Assembly: GCA_014773175.1 (NCBI GenBank)
Contig: VXCM01001351.1
Coordinates: forward strand, 1 to 64,000
Length of the DNA stretch: 64,000 nt
Direction: 5' to 3'
Source: Lucifuga dentata
Taxonomy: Eukaryota > Chordata > Actinopteri > Ophidiiformes > Bythitidae
The notes under the pieces are model-generated. The model was not told the origin of the DNA, searched no databases, and was given only the letters and a program-made list of their open reading frames with translations. Position 1 is the first letter of the stretch, and each line of letters opens with the position of its first letter. Positions 45,041-59,901 of the stretch are shown here, in pieces. Made by a program: the position numbers and the translations under genes.

Positions 45041-45828
45041 CAAGTCCGCTCATTTCCCCCTCCTACTGCAGCAGAAAAAAAGCTTCATTCAAAAGCTGCG
45101 CTGACATAATTCCTTTAATTACTTCCTTCCTGTAATTAATTAGTATCAATCTGTGCAACCTCAAAAACCAAGCTACCCTACCAAGAGAAACTGCAGTTTT
45201 GTTTGTACATGCTAGCCTGCATTACTCACAAATAATTTTCTCAGTAATTGAATCCACCTTGTTCAGCCAATTAACTGTTGCCAGCACCTGTAGTCAAATA
45301 CGAGACTGAAGTTAAGCCACAAGTAAGTTTTACAACGCTTTTATCATGAAATTATTGCTTGATATGCTGTGTGAGAGAATTAATGTCTTATTTCTCGCTT
45401 AGTCAAAAAATATCAATGGCAAATGGGCTTAAATAAGCAAGCGTTATCGTCTCACCTTAGTTGTGGGTTAATTACGCTGCAACCCAGGAGAGATAAAAGA
45501 CTGGGTTAATTTCCCGAGTTATTTTTTGTAGGTTTTTATGTTTTAGGTGGTAAAATAACGAAATAATTCGAACTAATAATCACTCACTCACTCACTATAA
45601 TAATATTTTCCCGTGTTTCCCGTCAATGGAAGCAAGCGTTTACTCTACTCTGACCCCTCCCTCTTCTTTTACCATCGATGAAGTAGACCCGGTGTAAAGA
45701 TAAAAATATATCAACCATCAAACAAACAAGTTATCTTTACGGATGCATTTCTTTGTAACATAAACAATACGAAGATGGTTTCTGGTTAAAATATTTTGGG
45801 TGTGTAATAATTTTAATGCCGATGAATG

Positions 45829-45900
45829 TTTCGCGGGAAAAATGAGCGGAGGGATACAGCAGCGGAGGAGTACAGTAAAACGGTCTTTTTATTGAAGGCG
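45829..45900 (+). promoter_or_regulatory. myca: myca core promoter with E2F-type site
   Basis: TTTCGCGGGAAA at 45829-45840 is an E2F consensus. It is followed by AATGAGCGGAGGGAT and, at 45867-45883, by GGAGTACAGTAAAACGG. The order GCGGGAAAAA, GGAGGGAT, then an A/T-rich TATA-like word resembles the human MYC P2 promoter as I remember it (E2F, ME1a1, TATAAAA). The untranslated first exon would begin near 45895-45910. Confidence 0.6.
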
Positions 45901-46118
45901 GAGGAACGCTCAGCTGTGATTCTCATGCCGCCGCTCGTGTATGACGTGTTGCAGCTCTAAGCTCCATGCATGTTTTACCAAGCCTCACTGAAAGCGACTG
46001 CAACATCTCTCTGCAAGGATTTAATGTCACTATCCTACTGGAATAACTTCCCTCATCTTTTCTTGTCTTTTGGGTCGATTTCACCCAGTTTTTTCTCATT
46101 GGCAGTTGCAAATCTAAG
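45901..46118 (+). other. myca: Probable untranslated first exon of myca
   Basis: Vertebrate myc genes have a non-coding first exon. Here the segment after the core promoter ends at AATCTAAG followed by the strong donor GTAAGGAG at 46119. The next acceptor, TTTTCTCACCTAG, ends at 46457, leaving a 33-nt leader before the start codon. The 5' limit is an estimate. Confidence 0.55.
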
Positions 46119-46457
46119 GTAAGGAGTAGGTTTGTGGAGCTTGTACGTCATGTTCCTAGACCAGTTGGCCAAACAGAGAAAAGCGTTGGTTTTTGTTAAG
46201 TGAAGGGAAAGTTTTTTTCCCCTGTTGGACCTCAAATATGTTTAATTTCCCGGTTAACTTTATGCACCCGTTGCAGCAGTGGTGCATGCATGCAAGGCGC
46301 GCAAGAAGGTGAATGTTTTGGACTTCCATGTGATGTTGCTTACACTTAACGTTGCATGCAGGAATAGTGCTAAGCAGCTGCTCTTTGCTTTGAAACTGCA
46401 GACGTTTACTGAATCCACAACTAATATCACCCATTTTCTTTTACTTTTCTCACCTAG

Positions 46458-48116
<1,659 letters not shown>

Positions 48117-48500
48117 GTTTGAATCAGACTTTTTGCCTTTGTTTTTGTTTTCTTGTTTTTTTTAATGCAAGTTCAGACAGTGTGTACAGTTGATATTGCA
48201 TGCAAATGCAACAGGATTAAGTTTCTTGGAATCGTGTTTGATTTCAATGTTACAACTGCCTCAATTGAAGTTATGGGTGGATTAAATATTTAAAGTTTAT
48301 TTTTATTAATAAAATATTAAAAATTGGGCCCAAACTGTTGAGGGCCCAAACTAAAATATAAATTTTTATGTTTTGTATATAATTAATATTTCCTAAGAAA
48401 ATGTATTTTTGGATCTCAATTGTCTGGATGTTCAGACCTAGTTGTTTTCAGTGTTTGGTTTTTCCATTATGTTCCTAGATTCTTTTGAAATATAAAGACA
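48117..48500 (+). other. myca: myca 3' UTR
   Basis: This A/U-rich trailer has an AATAAA at 48308-48313 and further AATATAAA-type signals near 48488. Runs such as TTTATTTTTATTAAT near 48297 resemble AU-rich decay elements, which are expected in short-lived myc mRNA. Confidence 0.55.
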
Positions 48501-49400
48501 TTTCTTCTTGAATTTTGTGTCTTGGTTCTTCCAGTACAAAATGCTTCTGATTTCATTCCACTGAGCTGAAATATATGAATATAGAGCTGTGATTGCAGGT
48601 GACTAACATAGATCAGCAGTCATAGATCAGTGACAAATCTGCATTATTCAGTCTTATAGTGATGCTTGTGACATCAACAGTTTAGTGATCAAGTTTAAGT
48701 GTAACATTTTAAGTGAGGACAGTCCTACCTCATCTAGAATGTAAAAGTGTAGGCATGACTCATTTATAGCTGAACATGCAGTTTGGCTGCAGTCTGAATG
48801 CACTGCCATCATCAAGGAGACGAGGTAAGTGGAGACCATGATCCCTGATTTATGTTTAGAGATAAATCGCCTGAAGGTGCCACTCTGGCCCAGTTTAATC
48901 TAGAGGAGAGCGTTGCAGTTAAGACATTTAGAATATTGCAAGATAAATACAGCAAAGCACAAAACTATCAAGACAACTCATGTCTGCTTTGCTTCAATAT
49001 ATCCCAGAAAACGGCATGATGTCACCACTTAACGGAAAATAACTCCCACAGTTTCTCACATTTTAATGTCAGATTTGATTTTGTATGAAAACACAATAGA
49101 GTGGTTTATATACATATAATAACATTCAGAAGCACATAAATAGCATGTGAAGACTATTTTAGCACCAGTCAACTTGCAAGGTGGATCAGAGAGAAATATG
49201 TCACTTCTATGATAAAAAAAAAAAAAAAANAAAAAAAAAAAAAAAAATAGGATGCTCTATAAATATCACAAATGAATGCATGTAGAAAAATAAAGGAACA
49301 CTGACATTTGAGATTATCTTTCTGTAAAACTCACTGTTGCCTGCACTAACACACAGTTAGGTCTCGTCATTAAAGGGTTATTACGCAGATTTTTCGGCAG
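48501..49400. other. Intergenic, no gene seen
   Basis: This is AT-rich sequence with short open frames only. A poly-A tract with an N at 49230 is an assembly join. Confidence 0.5.
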
Positions 49401-49565
49401 GGTTTCCAGTCTTGCCAGGGTGACGTCACGCGTGCTCCTGAGCGCGTGGTCGCGAGCACATGGAAGTCACGTCGAGATTTGTGCGTGTGAGACGCGCGGC
49501 TGATCATCAGAATAAAGGGGAATAATGACAATACAGCAGCGCGGAAAGACGACATAAAGAAACCG
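49401..49565 (+). promoter_or_regulatory. CpG-rich promoter-like block with possible first exon downstream of myca
   Basis: In an AT-rich desert this block is unusually rich in CpG. It contains a perfect CRE TGACGTCA at 49421-49428 followed by CGCG, and TCACGTCG near 49467. It ends in a good donor, AAACCG followed by GTAAGC at 49566. No protein start is convincing. It could be the first, non-coding exon of a long RNA in the position of mammalian PVT1, or of the next protein gene to the right. Confidence 0.4.
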
Positions 49566-51016
49566 GTAAGCGCCCTGCGTGGAGAAATGCAGCGTTTTCT
49601 GTCGATGCATGCATCATTTTCATCTAATCCTTTAATTAGAAACATTAATGCGTCTGATGATGCAAAGTAAAATCCGTGGATCTGTAATATAAAAAACAAT
49701 TTAAAGAGGTAATATAATCATAACGACTTTGAAGAGGATATATTAGATAGAATATTTCATAATCTGTCTGGAAACTATTGTTCTGAAATGTTTTGTTTTT
49801 CGGTTTGCTTCTCCATTGTCTCTCCAACTCCATGTTTTACAGTAGATTTTTACAGCACCGTTTCTGTTAGCCTTTTGTTTCTTCAGCTGATCAAAATGAT
49901 GATATACTTACTTTGCTTTTCTGTATTGAAGCTCACATTGTATCCTGGAGTCTCCATTCTCCACGGACCACAAAACCTGATACTGCTTCCAGCTTTGTTT
50001 TTATCTCTGTTGTCAATGGTTTGATTCATAACACAAAAGCAATAAAAGCCATCTATGATATCATGGGTATTACTCTCCCTTATCCTGAATTTATAGGCTG
50101 TTTTATGCAATATGTGACTCATTTATGTGCAGCAGAAAAAGAATAACTGTAAACTACATGTTTACTTTCCTGAGTGGGAGAGGCCTGAATGTGAAATGCT
50201 TTATATAAAAGCACTTCAGCAGCACTGATGGTGCATATCTGAGACATGAGGTAGCCTATAGGAGCACAGAAGATGGGATTAGTGTCATGATATCGACATT
50301 CTGGGTGGGTGGGCTGGTGTAATGAGCAGCGAAAGTGTCTTGTAACTGGGTGACCCGAGTTCAAACTCTGTGGTATTAAGCATCTGCCTTGTTGTCTGCC
50401 AATAAAACGCTGAATTCCTGCCAGTTTAGGAGGTGCTGTGACCTAATGGTGGCAGAAAAGAAGTTTCCCTTCAGGGATTATCAAACAGCATCACCTTTGA
50501 ATGAGGAGACCTTGCTTTGCTTGCACAGAACAGAAGACCAGACTGATCTCACTATTTGCCCTGCCAGGTATAGAAATACAACATAATGTTGACGACTGCT
50601 GTGTCTGGATCACAATTGAGTCCAACCCATGAGTACTTTTTTATTTCATCCGCTGCCATGATTACATCGTCTGTGTTGAAGCTTGTGTCACTGGTTTTGT
50701 TTAACAGTAAATGCTTTGTACGTTCGAGTGTAACCTAAAGACTCTGCAGCCAACCTTCCCTGCCTTACCACAAGGACTGCACACATACTTTTAGATGCGT
50801 AGAGGCCCAGGAATACATGGAGGTCTGCTGTTATGTAATACCTGTTTTAAGAGCTGGAAGATGGAATAGATTAATGCTGCTGATACTCCTGAAGTCACAG
50901 TTGTAGCTGCTCGCCAGTGAAGCTTTTCTCCAGCTGGTTCTGATTTTACTGTATAATTATTATCAAATGACATCGCTTTCCTCTTTGGGAATACTCTCCT
51001 AATTTGCATTCTCTCT

Positions 51017-51053
<37 letters not shown>

Positions 51054-51500
51054 ATCAGTATATGTTTTTATTGGCATTGTGACTTGTGTTTGGCTGTTTG
51101 CCTGCACTGTGTTTTCAGTGTTAGATAATATGAGATTGTTTAGGAAAACATTAGGATTATAATGCAGAAACATGTGATGCATGAGGTTTTAGGGTGGTGG
51201 TATGAGTTATTGGTTATCCTTTTAATATCCACACAATTGCTGGTGAAAAAAAAAACCTTCAGTGCCATTTTTTTTATAGTAATGTACACAGGTAGTGTAC
51301 ACAACTATTGTGATCAGGATGGGGCTTTTCCCCATTCAGCTGTCTGACTTACAAATGGTCACGTTTGACTTAAATAAGATAATCAACTTAAGTATAGAGC
51401 CCCAGAAGTGAACCTTTCAGCTGTGGTGGTCACAGTCATGTCTGGCTGTTATGTAACAGTATTTGTCCGTCTGGCGAATGATGTCATTTGCTAACCTCGT
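49566..51500. other. Non-coding, no gene seen
   Basis: I see no recognisable exon. A (CT)n run occurs at 51019-51051. Confidence 0.5.
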
Positions 51501-51549
51501 ATGCTTTCAAAGTACATACAACATGATAAGAAGCAGATTTTGATCTGTG

Positions 51550-52960
51550 TGATTTGGACGTCATTAGATTTTGAGATCGTTTTAGAATGCCAAAATCCAA
51601 TGCGGTGGAAATAATTTCACTTTTGGAGCCAAGGATTTCATCTTTACACAAAGAGGAAAGCCCATACCGCCTTATCTACAAGTCTATTCTGAGATTTTTG
51701 GCATGTGGCACATTTGACCGTGATGAAACTGGGGATTTATGTGGTGTCAGTGAACCAACTATCCAGAATCATTCACAGAGTTTGCAATGCTATTTCTGAA
51801 TTAAGACAGACTTACATCAAGTTTCCTGATGCTACAGCCCAGGCTAACTACAGGACAAGATGCAATTCTATGAATATGGGAATTTTCCTGGAATGATAGG
51901 TTGCATAGGATGGATGCCATATTCCCATCAAATGGCCTTCTGCAGATGCTGAGGAATAAAGGAGTCACAAGAACTGGTTTTCCTTCAATGTGCAAGGTGT
52001 TTGCACTGCACAATTGCCTCTGCAGATGTGGAGGACAAACTCCTGGAGCTACTCTAAATTTTCCACGTTATTTTCTCCTTGAAACAAGCACAAGTTAAAT
52101 ATATTTTAAGTAAATAGAGCTGGAATGAGATGATGCTTCAATTAATGGGAAAGACTCACAGAAACATTACGGGACATGAGAGAAAATAAAATTAATATTA
52201 AAATATACATCCCTCATCTGAGCTGTCTAGATGGTCATCGTCTGGTATGTTATTCAGAGGTTGCTGCCTCTCTAAGCATTTCTGTTAGAAAGTCATCTAT
52301 TGGCTCATTATCTTTAGTTGCAGGTCCCCTACCAGTCTTTTCTCTTCAGGCTGCTGCAGTATTTTCTTTTAAAATTATCTTCATATTTTTCCATAATACC
52401 AGCATTGACAAATAAATTTAAAAAATCCAATTCGTGATTTCATGAAATTAAAATAAAGTAAATAAGATTAAATAAAGAAGATGCTATACCTGAAGTTGTG
52501 AGATTGTTCTTTTACATGTATGCTCATTGGCATTAAACTTTTCACAAATTGATTTCCAGGCATCCTTCTTCCTGGATTCCACAGCTAATGTGCTGTTTTT
52601 CTTCAATTATAGGATGCCTTGCAACAATTTGCCTCAATAAAGTCTTCTCGTGCTCAAAGAAGTTTTTGGAGCGTAATCTCCTTTATGTTGACATTGTTTG
52701 GTGTGTATTACACCTCCTGATCCACCTAATTGTAATGCTTTTCTTGATCCCTTCCAGGTTTTCAAGGCACCTTTGATCTCTGTAATCTAGACTAGCACAG
52801 CGGTTTGGTATTTAACTTAATTCAGGACTCTGTAATCCTGAATTAACTAATCCGAAGTTAAACCCATGTTTCAGAACACTTTTTATGCCAGGATTTACTC
52901 CTGTCTTAATTTAAAACCTGTTTGCGAAACCGCCTCAATGCGTTTACCTCGGACGTCATG
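51550..52960. mobile_element. Decayed PIF/Harbinger DNA transposon
   Basis: On the + strand from about 51587 to 52060, three frames together read as a HARBI1-type nuclease: a helix-rich start, a segment with SEPTIQNHSQS and RVCNAI, then FPGMIGCIGWM where active members have GCIDGTH. The catalytic aspartate is therefore replaced by glycine, besides frameshifts. On the minus strand at about 52500-52610 a frame reads KKDAWKSICEKFNA and CKRTISQLQ, the Myb/SANT-like second protein of Harbinger elements. The right edge carries a long imperfect inverted repeat between about 52797 (AGCGGTTTGG) and 52936 (CGAAACCGCC), like subterminal Harbinger repeats. The left edge is uncertain. Confidence 0.75.
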
Positions 52961-53324
52961 ACGTATCAGCAGGAACAGGCCACAGTGAAGAAACTGCCGT
53001 ATTTATATACTTAAGCGCCATTTAAGTTTTGACTGGATTGGTGAACAGGACAGCAGCAACCAATCAGAGTTAGGGTAATGGTAGGACGCATCAAATCAGA
53101 ATTTTTTTGAAGGCAGGAGGGTTTTCCAGTAACATTTGTGGCGTTTATGTAATGCTTAAGGCATCTTATGAAAAACAGGAAAATATTTTATTTAAATTAA
53201 CGATATGCAACATATTAATTAGTAATGCTTTAATGACGAACCCAGTTTATTACAGCAACTTGTAGGCCTATGTAGATGTACCACACATGGTTCTTTGGTA
53301 ATATACACTCTTGTATATTATCTA

Positions 53325-53520
53325 TTTTTTGTACCATAAGTGCCTTTGTCAGTACCATGGAACTGCATTTGTGCAAGTAATGCACCATGGTATATGATTG
53401 GATGATGGCCAGCACCACAGTAGTACTGTGGTTCATATTTATACCATGGTCTGTTCCATCTTACAGATGGTCTGTACCATGGTATATTATGTTTACCCTG
53501 ACATGTACTGTGGTAAAAGT
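53325..53520. repeat. Cluster of ACCATGGTA palindromic words
   Basis: TACCATGG or ACCATGGTA occurs repeatedly (near 53352, 53385, 53443 and 53477), interspersed with ACTGTGGT words. This is a short-motif repeat with dyad symmetry and has no coding support. Confidence 0.6.
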
Positions 53521-56375
53521 AGCTTCAAAGTTAGAAACAGTTTTTATTACACTGAATGACTTGTCACATATCTTCTGAATCTGATTGTTCCAATGCCTTA
53601 CTGAAGCTGTTGCACATATGCTATAGCCATAATGACATTTTTATGGTTGTACGATTACATAAAATGGAAAATTCTAAATGTCTTGTGAATCATTTAACAT
53701 TTTCCTGCGACTGACTGAAATAATTCCATGAAATTCATCCCATGACATCTCTCTCTTTGCTTTCTCTTCTCACTACAAGTAGTCCATGCATAGTTTATGC
53801 CACCAGATGACATAGCTATAAACACACCCAGGAGGTCATAGTTAACCATCAGTCATACCTGAAAGGAAATGTTATCCTTAGCTTCTGCCAAATAGTCAGT
53901 CAGAAGTGGTTCTGTGTAAGTCGACAGGTAAAGCTTGGCACTAAGTATGGCAGTGTTTAGTTGTTGGGGCCACTTACACCAAACAGTCACATGCAAACGG
54001 TAGGATGGAGGGCAACATCAAGGAGGAGGCTAAGCTTATTTTACTTTTCAGATTTTTATGGATGAGATGAGTCACACTCGGCCAACAATGTGTTTGATTT
54101 TGCTGTCAATTTACCTCGGGCGTGGAAGGAGAGAACAGACACAAACTGTTTGACTGACCTACATACTGTGTTTATGTGTCCTGCCGCTGTGCAAGTGGAA
54201 GGAGTTCTGTTTGAAAAGAAACATTCCCACACATTTAATAAGCACCTTCAAAATTCCTTTGTTGAACTGACAGAGCAGAGGGGGAGTGCATGACGGATAG
54301 ATGTCTTTCTCTGCATGTAGCAATGGAAGGTATAGTTGACATAGGAGTTTTAAGGTTGCAGTTTTTAAGATGGTGCTAATGCATACCAGCTAAGTTATCT
54401 TAAACATCTGCCATATCTTTGGAGCCAATATCTTTGCAGGTTCCCTGTAATTTACAAAAGACTGCCCTCCATTCATCAGTATTTATTACAGAGAAAGACA
54501 AACAGGCCATACAGCAGAGGATCACATCTTGTTAGCATAGTTCACAGTGCAGTTTAATGATCATTAAAGCGCAGTTAATGAAATATTAATAGCATCTTGT
54601 CAGTGCCAACTCTCTCCATCATTTGCTCATCAGGGGTTGGAAGTCAGGCTGCTGTCTGTCTGGCAGAATTCATTAGGCTGATTAACAGTCCCTGAAAAGG
54701 TTATTGTAGTTTTATTTCTGGATACCACTCGGCATGGTTAGTATTCATAAAATGAGTAGTGAAAGACAAAGTTAAATGATAGAATAATTATATATCAGAG
54801 TCAATCTTTTTTTCTCTTCCATTAATATGGCAACATATTTCTGATGCAATTAAAATGTACATTACATCATAGTGGACCAACTGGTGGTCTTTGTGAGATC
54901 TGAGGTGTGTTTGGGTGTCAGACAAATCCTTGTTTCCATTTCCCAAAGTGCTGTGATGTGGTCAAAATAGTTTGAATTTATAGCTTGGATTTAGTCTTTT
55001 TTTAATCATTTAATATGTAAAATGTACAGAATGTGCAACGGGTACTTTTCTAAGGATTGTTTCACAAAGTTTGACAGTTTAAGAATGGCTTTGCATCTTT
55101 GCCTGACAGAGAATGTGACGAATTGTTGTGATTCCAAGCTTGCTAAGTTTAGCAATCAAATCAAATCCCTCCCGAAGTTATACCCCACCAAAATATCCCT
55201 TTGGAAATATGGCACACTACAAAAGCTAAATATGTTCTAGCTGCGTATCACTGTCACATCCTCAGATTTCAAAGCTAGGTTATTGCATCTTGAGCAGGAA
55301 ACGGCTTTCTCAACTTTCCTCCGTCCTCTCCTGGATCGTGTTATTTTAAGTATCAGGCAAGCAAGTAAGGGTAAAAGCTGTTGGCCACTGACCTCCAAAA
55401 AGAAACCAACAGAGTCATGTCTCCGGCTTTAATAATACACACCGTACAGTGAGTCTAGGTGTCACAGAACATTCTCCAACACCTGATCTTCACTAAATAC
55501 AGCCCAGTCCATGTTCAGAAAGCTTTGGGTCATCACTCAGGCTCCCCATTTGTCTGTCTGGCTGAACAGTTGGTGAGTTGAGGTCAGACGAAAAGGAATG
55601 GAGGTTGGTAATAAAATTCAAGAATTCCCAGCCAACCCACAATGCACCACTCACAGTAACATATCTGCCATGACAGGAAACAGAGATTAATATACAGGTA
55701 GGAGTAAGATACAAAGGTCAGTGTTTATAGTGACATTGACAGGTCTTGGTGCTATATTGCTTTGACTTTTAATGAAATCACGAGGAATTAGACTGAGATG
55801 ATTTTAGGACATTACAGAAAATATTCACTTCACACTTCAAAGACCTTAGCCACCATTCTTTTCCAGTTGGATCTGATGAGGAGCCGTGGGCACACTGATC
55901 CAGCTCTCTTTTGATGTGCTGACTGTCCGTCCCTGGGGTGGTTTTGATTGCCTCTTTACTCCCCTCCTATGTAAGTCAATAGGAGCCAGCCTGCCATCTG
56001 GGGGAATTGATACCTCTGCTGAATCATACTATTAAAGTGCTTCTCCATCTTCCTTTCCGCTGTCTCTGCTTGCACCCACTCACCCCAGCCCCTCCCTCTT
56101 TCTCTCTTTCTAAGGAAAGATAAGCTGAACGGACGTGTCTTATCCTAATGATAGAGATGTAGCACACTTCTCTGCCAATCAGGACTGAGAACTTGTTCTC
56201 CCGTTTTTGCTGACATGCATGGCAGTTGTTGATTTTGTAATTCACATGTTTTGAAAGTCCAGTCATTAATTATTCCTTAGATACTATATCCATATATCTG
56301 AAAGGATATATATTATTATATTTTATAGTCAATTTACTCTATCTCTAATTGATATTCTTAGTTACTGATATTTTT

Positions 56376-56417
56376 TTGTTGACATATTTGGAGCATATGC
56401 TTCAGTACACATATGCA
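56376..56417 (+). repeat. 42-bp direct repeat, unit A
   Basis: The sequence beginning TTGTTGACATATTTGG and ending ACACATATGCA is identical to 57719-57760. Flanks on both sides are unrelated. Confidence 0.9.
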
Positions 56418-57718
56418 TATCCCTCAAGCAAAGAGCAATATAGAGCACTATAGAATTGTTACTAATCCATCATTACTTCATGGTTACCACATCATTACCA
56501 TTTTTGAGCACCATCAAGTCAGATGATACTACTTTAGTTGAAGGGACAGAAAAATAGTAACTTTATGTGTAATAAGGAAGTAATGATTAATTATTATTAT
56601 TGGTTGGTGCCTTTTTTCACCTGATACATAATTGTTTTCCACATTCCTTATAATTCATTAAGTATGACATTCACAGATATCTATGGACTAATCATTACAC
56701 ACTGGATCATTAAAATACTATCTAGCAGTTTGTTTTTCAGTAAATTATCATAGTCCTTGATTCAGGGTTTTTCAGAAACTACTTGTTAACTATTCTTCAT
56801 CAAGCAGTTAGTTCTTGTGCACTTTGGTGCAAAGTATTATCAATTTTTTTTTAACTGCACTGTAGTCAAATTCAAATAAAAACACAGACATGTAACTGTG
56901 AGTGTTATCACAAAGTCATTTGGCCTCTCGATGCTAAAACAAGTCCAAAAACAAATGTTTATTTATTGGTGGGATTAATGGCAGAACATAAATTATTTCC
57001 TGGCTCCTCCTGTGTCACTTCTTCCAGTAATTCTTCGAGGACAGTTGTGAAAACATTGACGGGACAACAGAGGAACAGAAGCTGCAGCCAGCTGACACCT
57101 CAGCCCTCTAATGGAGATACAGTGTGAGGAGAGGTTGTGTTGCTGCTGACTTGTCACTACGAGCCCAGCAGGCTCATCCTGGTTCTGATTAATGGAGCTG
57201 TCTGTTGTGCCTCGGAGGGGAAGAGCAGGGCTGTTTTCCCATTGACTGAAGACACGGTTATTTGCCCACAACAGATGGGCCCCCTGGGGCCCCTGGCTAG
57301 TTTGCACCTTCCCTCCTCCTCACCCTTCTTCTGCGCTCAGTGTCCTTCATCTTAATCAGTGAACAGGTTCCTGAGCACACATGCCTCACCTACAGGGTGA
57401 CCTCTGTGACTGTCCACCTCCCCAAAGTTGCCAGATACACTAAAAGCAGCGGCTTGTTGCTCTGTTGTTCTCAGGTATAGATTGTTACAGATTTCCACAT
57501 TCCTTTTTAGTCCTCGCTCCACTAGAGGATGATGCTCTGGCAGAATGACAGATCTAGTGGTGTCATCCCATAGGATGACACCAGCAGGTGCAGTGTACTG
57601 CTACTTACACATTCTGATGCATCATTATATTGGCGCTACCACAGTTCTGTGCTTTTCCTCTATATGTAATAAACTGTGTTAGTCCACATCTTTTCATTTC
57701 ACGCCTCCTCTACAGGGC

Positions 57719-57760
57719 TTGTTGACATATTTGGAGCATATGCTTCAGTACACATATGCA
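57719..57760 (+). repeat. 42-bp direct repeat, unit B
   Basis: This is an exact copy of the unit at 56376-56417, 1,343 bp downstream, with different flanking sequence and no N nearby, so it is not one of the assembly overlaps. Confidence 0.9.
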
Positions 57761-59047
57761 GCCTTACTGCTTACAGAATTAGACTTTGTAAACCTTTTAA
57801 CTCTACATACTAGATAGAATTAAGCTATAGCTCAACACATGTCCTAAAGAACCACACAGACTGTAGTTATAGTTTGGTCAAGAAAGTGTGAAACTGTATA
57901 AGTTGGATGTCATCGATCCAAATACTGTAAATGTGGAACATTGGTCAGCGAAAATTACAGATTCTCAATTTCAGCCATTTAGACATGAATCACAATTGCC
58001 AAATGTTGTGAGTATTTATGTTTGCCAGAATTTTTTTTTTTTTTTTTTTTTTCTGGATCGAAATAACACACTTGTAAATTTTATCATTAGTTCTGCCAAA
58101 TTAGCCAAATGCGGCACCAGATTGAAAAAAAGCCTTGTCTCCTAAGTGCCTGTGTGTGTTGCCATTCTCATAAGCCTTTCATTCACACAACAGCTTGTCA
58201 GTATTTATCTGAGACTCTCATGATAAATTCTACATCTTGGATCAAGAAGGAAGTTTGAAACGCCTTTGGTAATTGTTATAAAAGATTGTATCACATCCTT
58301 TGTTTAACTTCAGATTTCAAAGTAGCTTACACAAAAACCCAGTCTTGAATATTCCATATCCCCCGACATTGTTTCCTTTAATTGCTGATGGCTGTTGTTA
58401 TTTTACTATCAGGGAAATGTATTGCTGCTGATTCACCACAGATTAGGTTGTTGTGCTTATGCATGAGATTGTTTGATTTCCTTCTCGCGTTACATGAAGA
58501 ATTTTCTGGTTATACAGACTATTATGCATGTTGTGGTTCTTGTTGTTTTGACCTGGTGTTATAAGGGGAAGGGTCTTTGATGTCGTATAACTTGTCTTTG
58601 ATGGATCCAAGGCAGCATTTGTGACAGATTAACCAAAGCCATGACAGCTGACCAGTGTTCCTTGATCACATTTAGTAATAGTTTCCTCTCCTTGAGTCTG
58701 TGGAAACTGATCTGAGTTTGACTCTGTGTGCTAAGGTTACTGAGAGACCCAGACACTTTTTGGCACGAGTGGTGCGTAAAACAGATGCTTCATTTGGGAG
58801 AATTAGTTAGATCTCCAAATGCATGTAAACTGATTAAGGATTATGGAGTAGCGCATCCTGCTCTGCATTGCTCTCTCCCTTCACATTCTCTTGCCTTCTT
58901 CCTCCTTCCTCTTTCTCTCCCACAGCAGATCTGAAGTATTACCATAACTCTCCTCTTATTCCTTTCAGCTCAGCATGGTTTTAATGGCTAGGTGATTAGG
59001 CTGAAAAACACAGGGGCAGTTTGGATTGCTTTATTAATGAAGCCAGC

Positions 59048-59635
59048 TTAAAGGACCATACCACCTATTTTGCATGTTTGAGCCTAATGTATTCAATTTA
59101 CATACACGTAAGGTTGATGACAATCATTTCCCAAAGCATACTACTGGAACAGTGAGTTTAAAAAAAAAATTTCTTACCTTCCAGACCGCCATTGGTTTTA
59201 TTCTGGTACGCTATTAAAATCAACTTGTTGATACTTGAAACATTCTTGGGAAGGTAATCGTTGCGAACAAGACATGTATTCAGGTGTTTGGTTTTTTTTT
59301 TAGAAGTTTTGTAAATATAACATTTAAACACAATAAAAAGTGAATGTATGTCTCCACCAGGGAATATAGTCCCAAAAGAAGCCCTGCGTTTATCAAAAAA
59401 TTTTAATGATTGTGACTTCATAAGGCTGCATAACTATTAGCAGACAGAACTTGGATTTTTAAGGTGAGTGTATCACTTGAATATTTGATTTTGAAAGATT
59501 AAGAAATTTTACAAAATATCAGGAAAGCTGAAATATGGTTTTATCCTTTGGGAAATGATTGTCAGTAATGTAACATGTATGAAAATTGGATATATTAGGC
59601 TCAAACATGCAAAATGGGTGGTATGAGTCCTTTAA
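59048..59635 (+). repeat. Foldback repeat family, copy 7
   Basis: This full-length copy runs from TTAAAGGACCATACCACC to GGTATGAGTCCTTTAA, in the same orientation as copies 2 and 5. Confidence 0.9.
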
Positions 59636-59901
59636 ATTCTCATAAACTAACAGATATCCACTCTTCTGACATCGCCTTCTCTTTTTTTTCCACAAAAGTC
59701 AAGTGACATGGTAAATTAAAAAAGCTCACTAGCACATGCCTTTGGTCCCTCGTTCTTTTGTGGTCATGAATGGTATGCTTGCAGCTGATCAGATGGCTAG
59801 TGGTCTTTGTCTGTAATGCCCTCACATGGTATTCCAGCCTACCTCCATTTAATCTCTTTGGGCCTGAGCCAACTCTAAATGCACAGATTGCCTCTTTTCA
59901 G

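Larger units (their letters stand above)
52961..59047. other. Gene desert downstream of myca
   Basis: No protein-coding exon or RNA gene is recognised over about 6 kb, apart from the short repeats listed separately. Much of the sequence is unique, as expected where long-range enhancers may lie, but none can be named from sequence alone. Confidence 0.5.
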
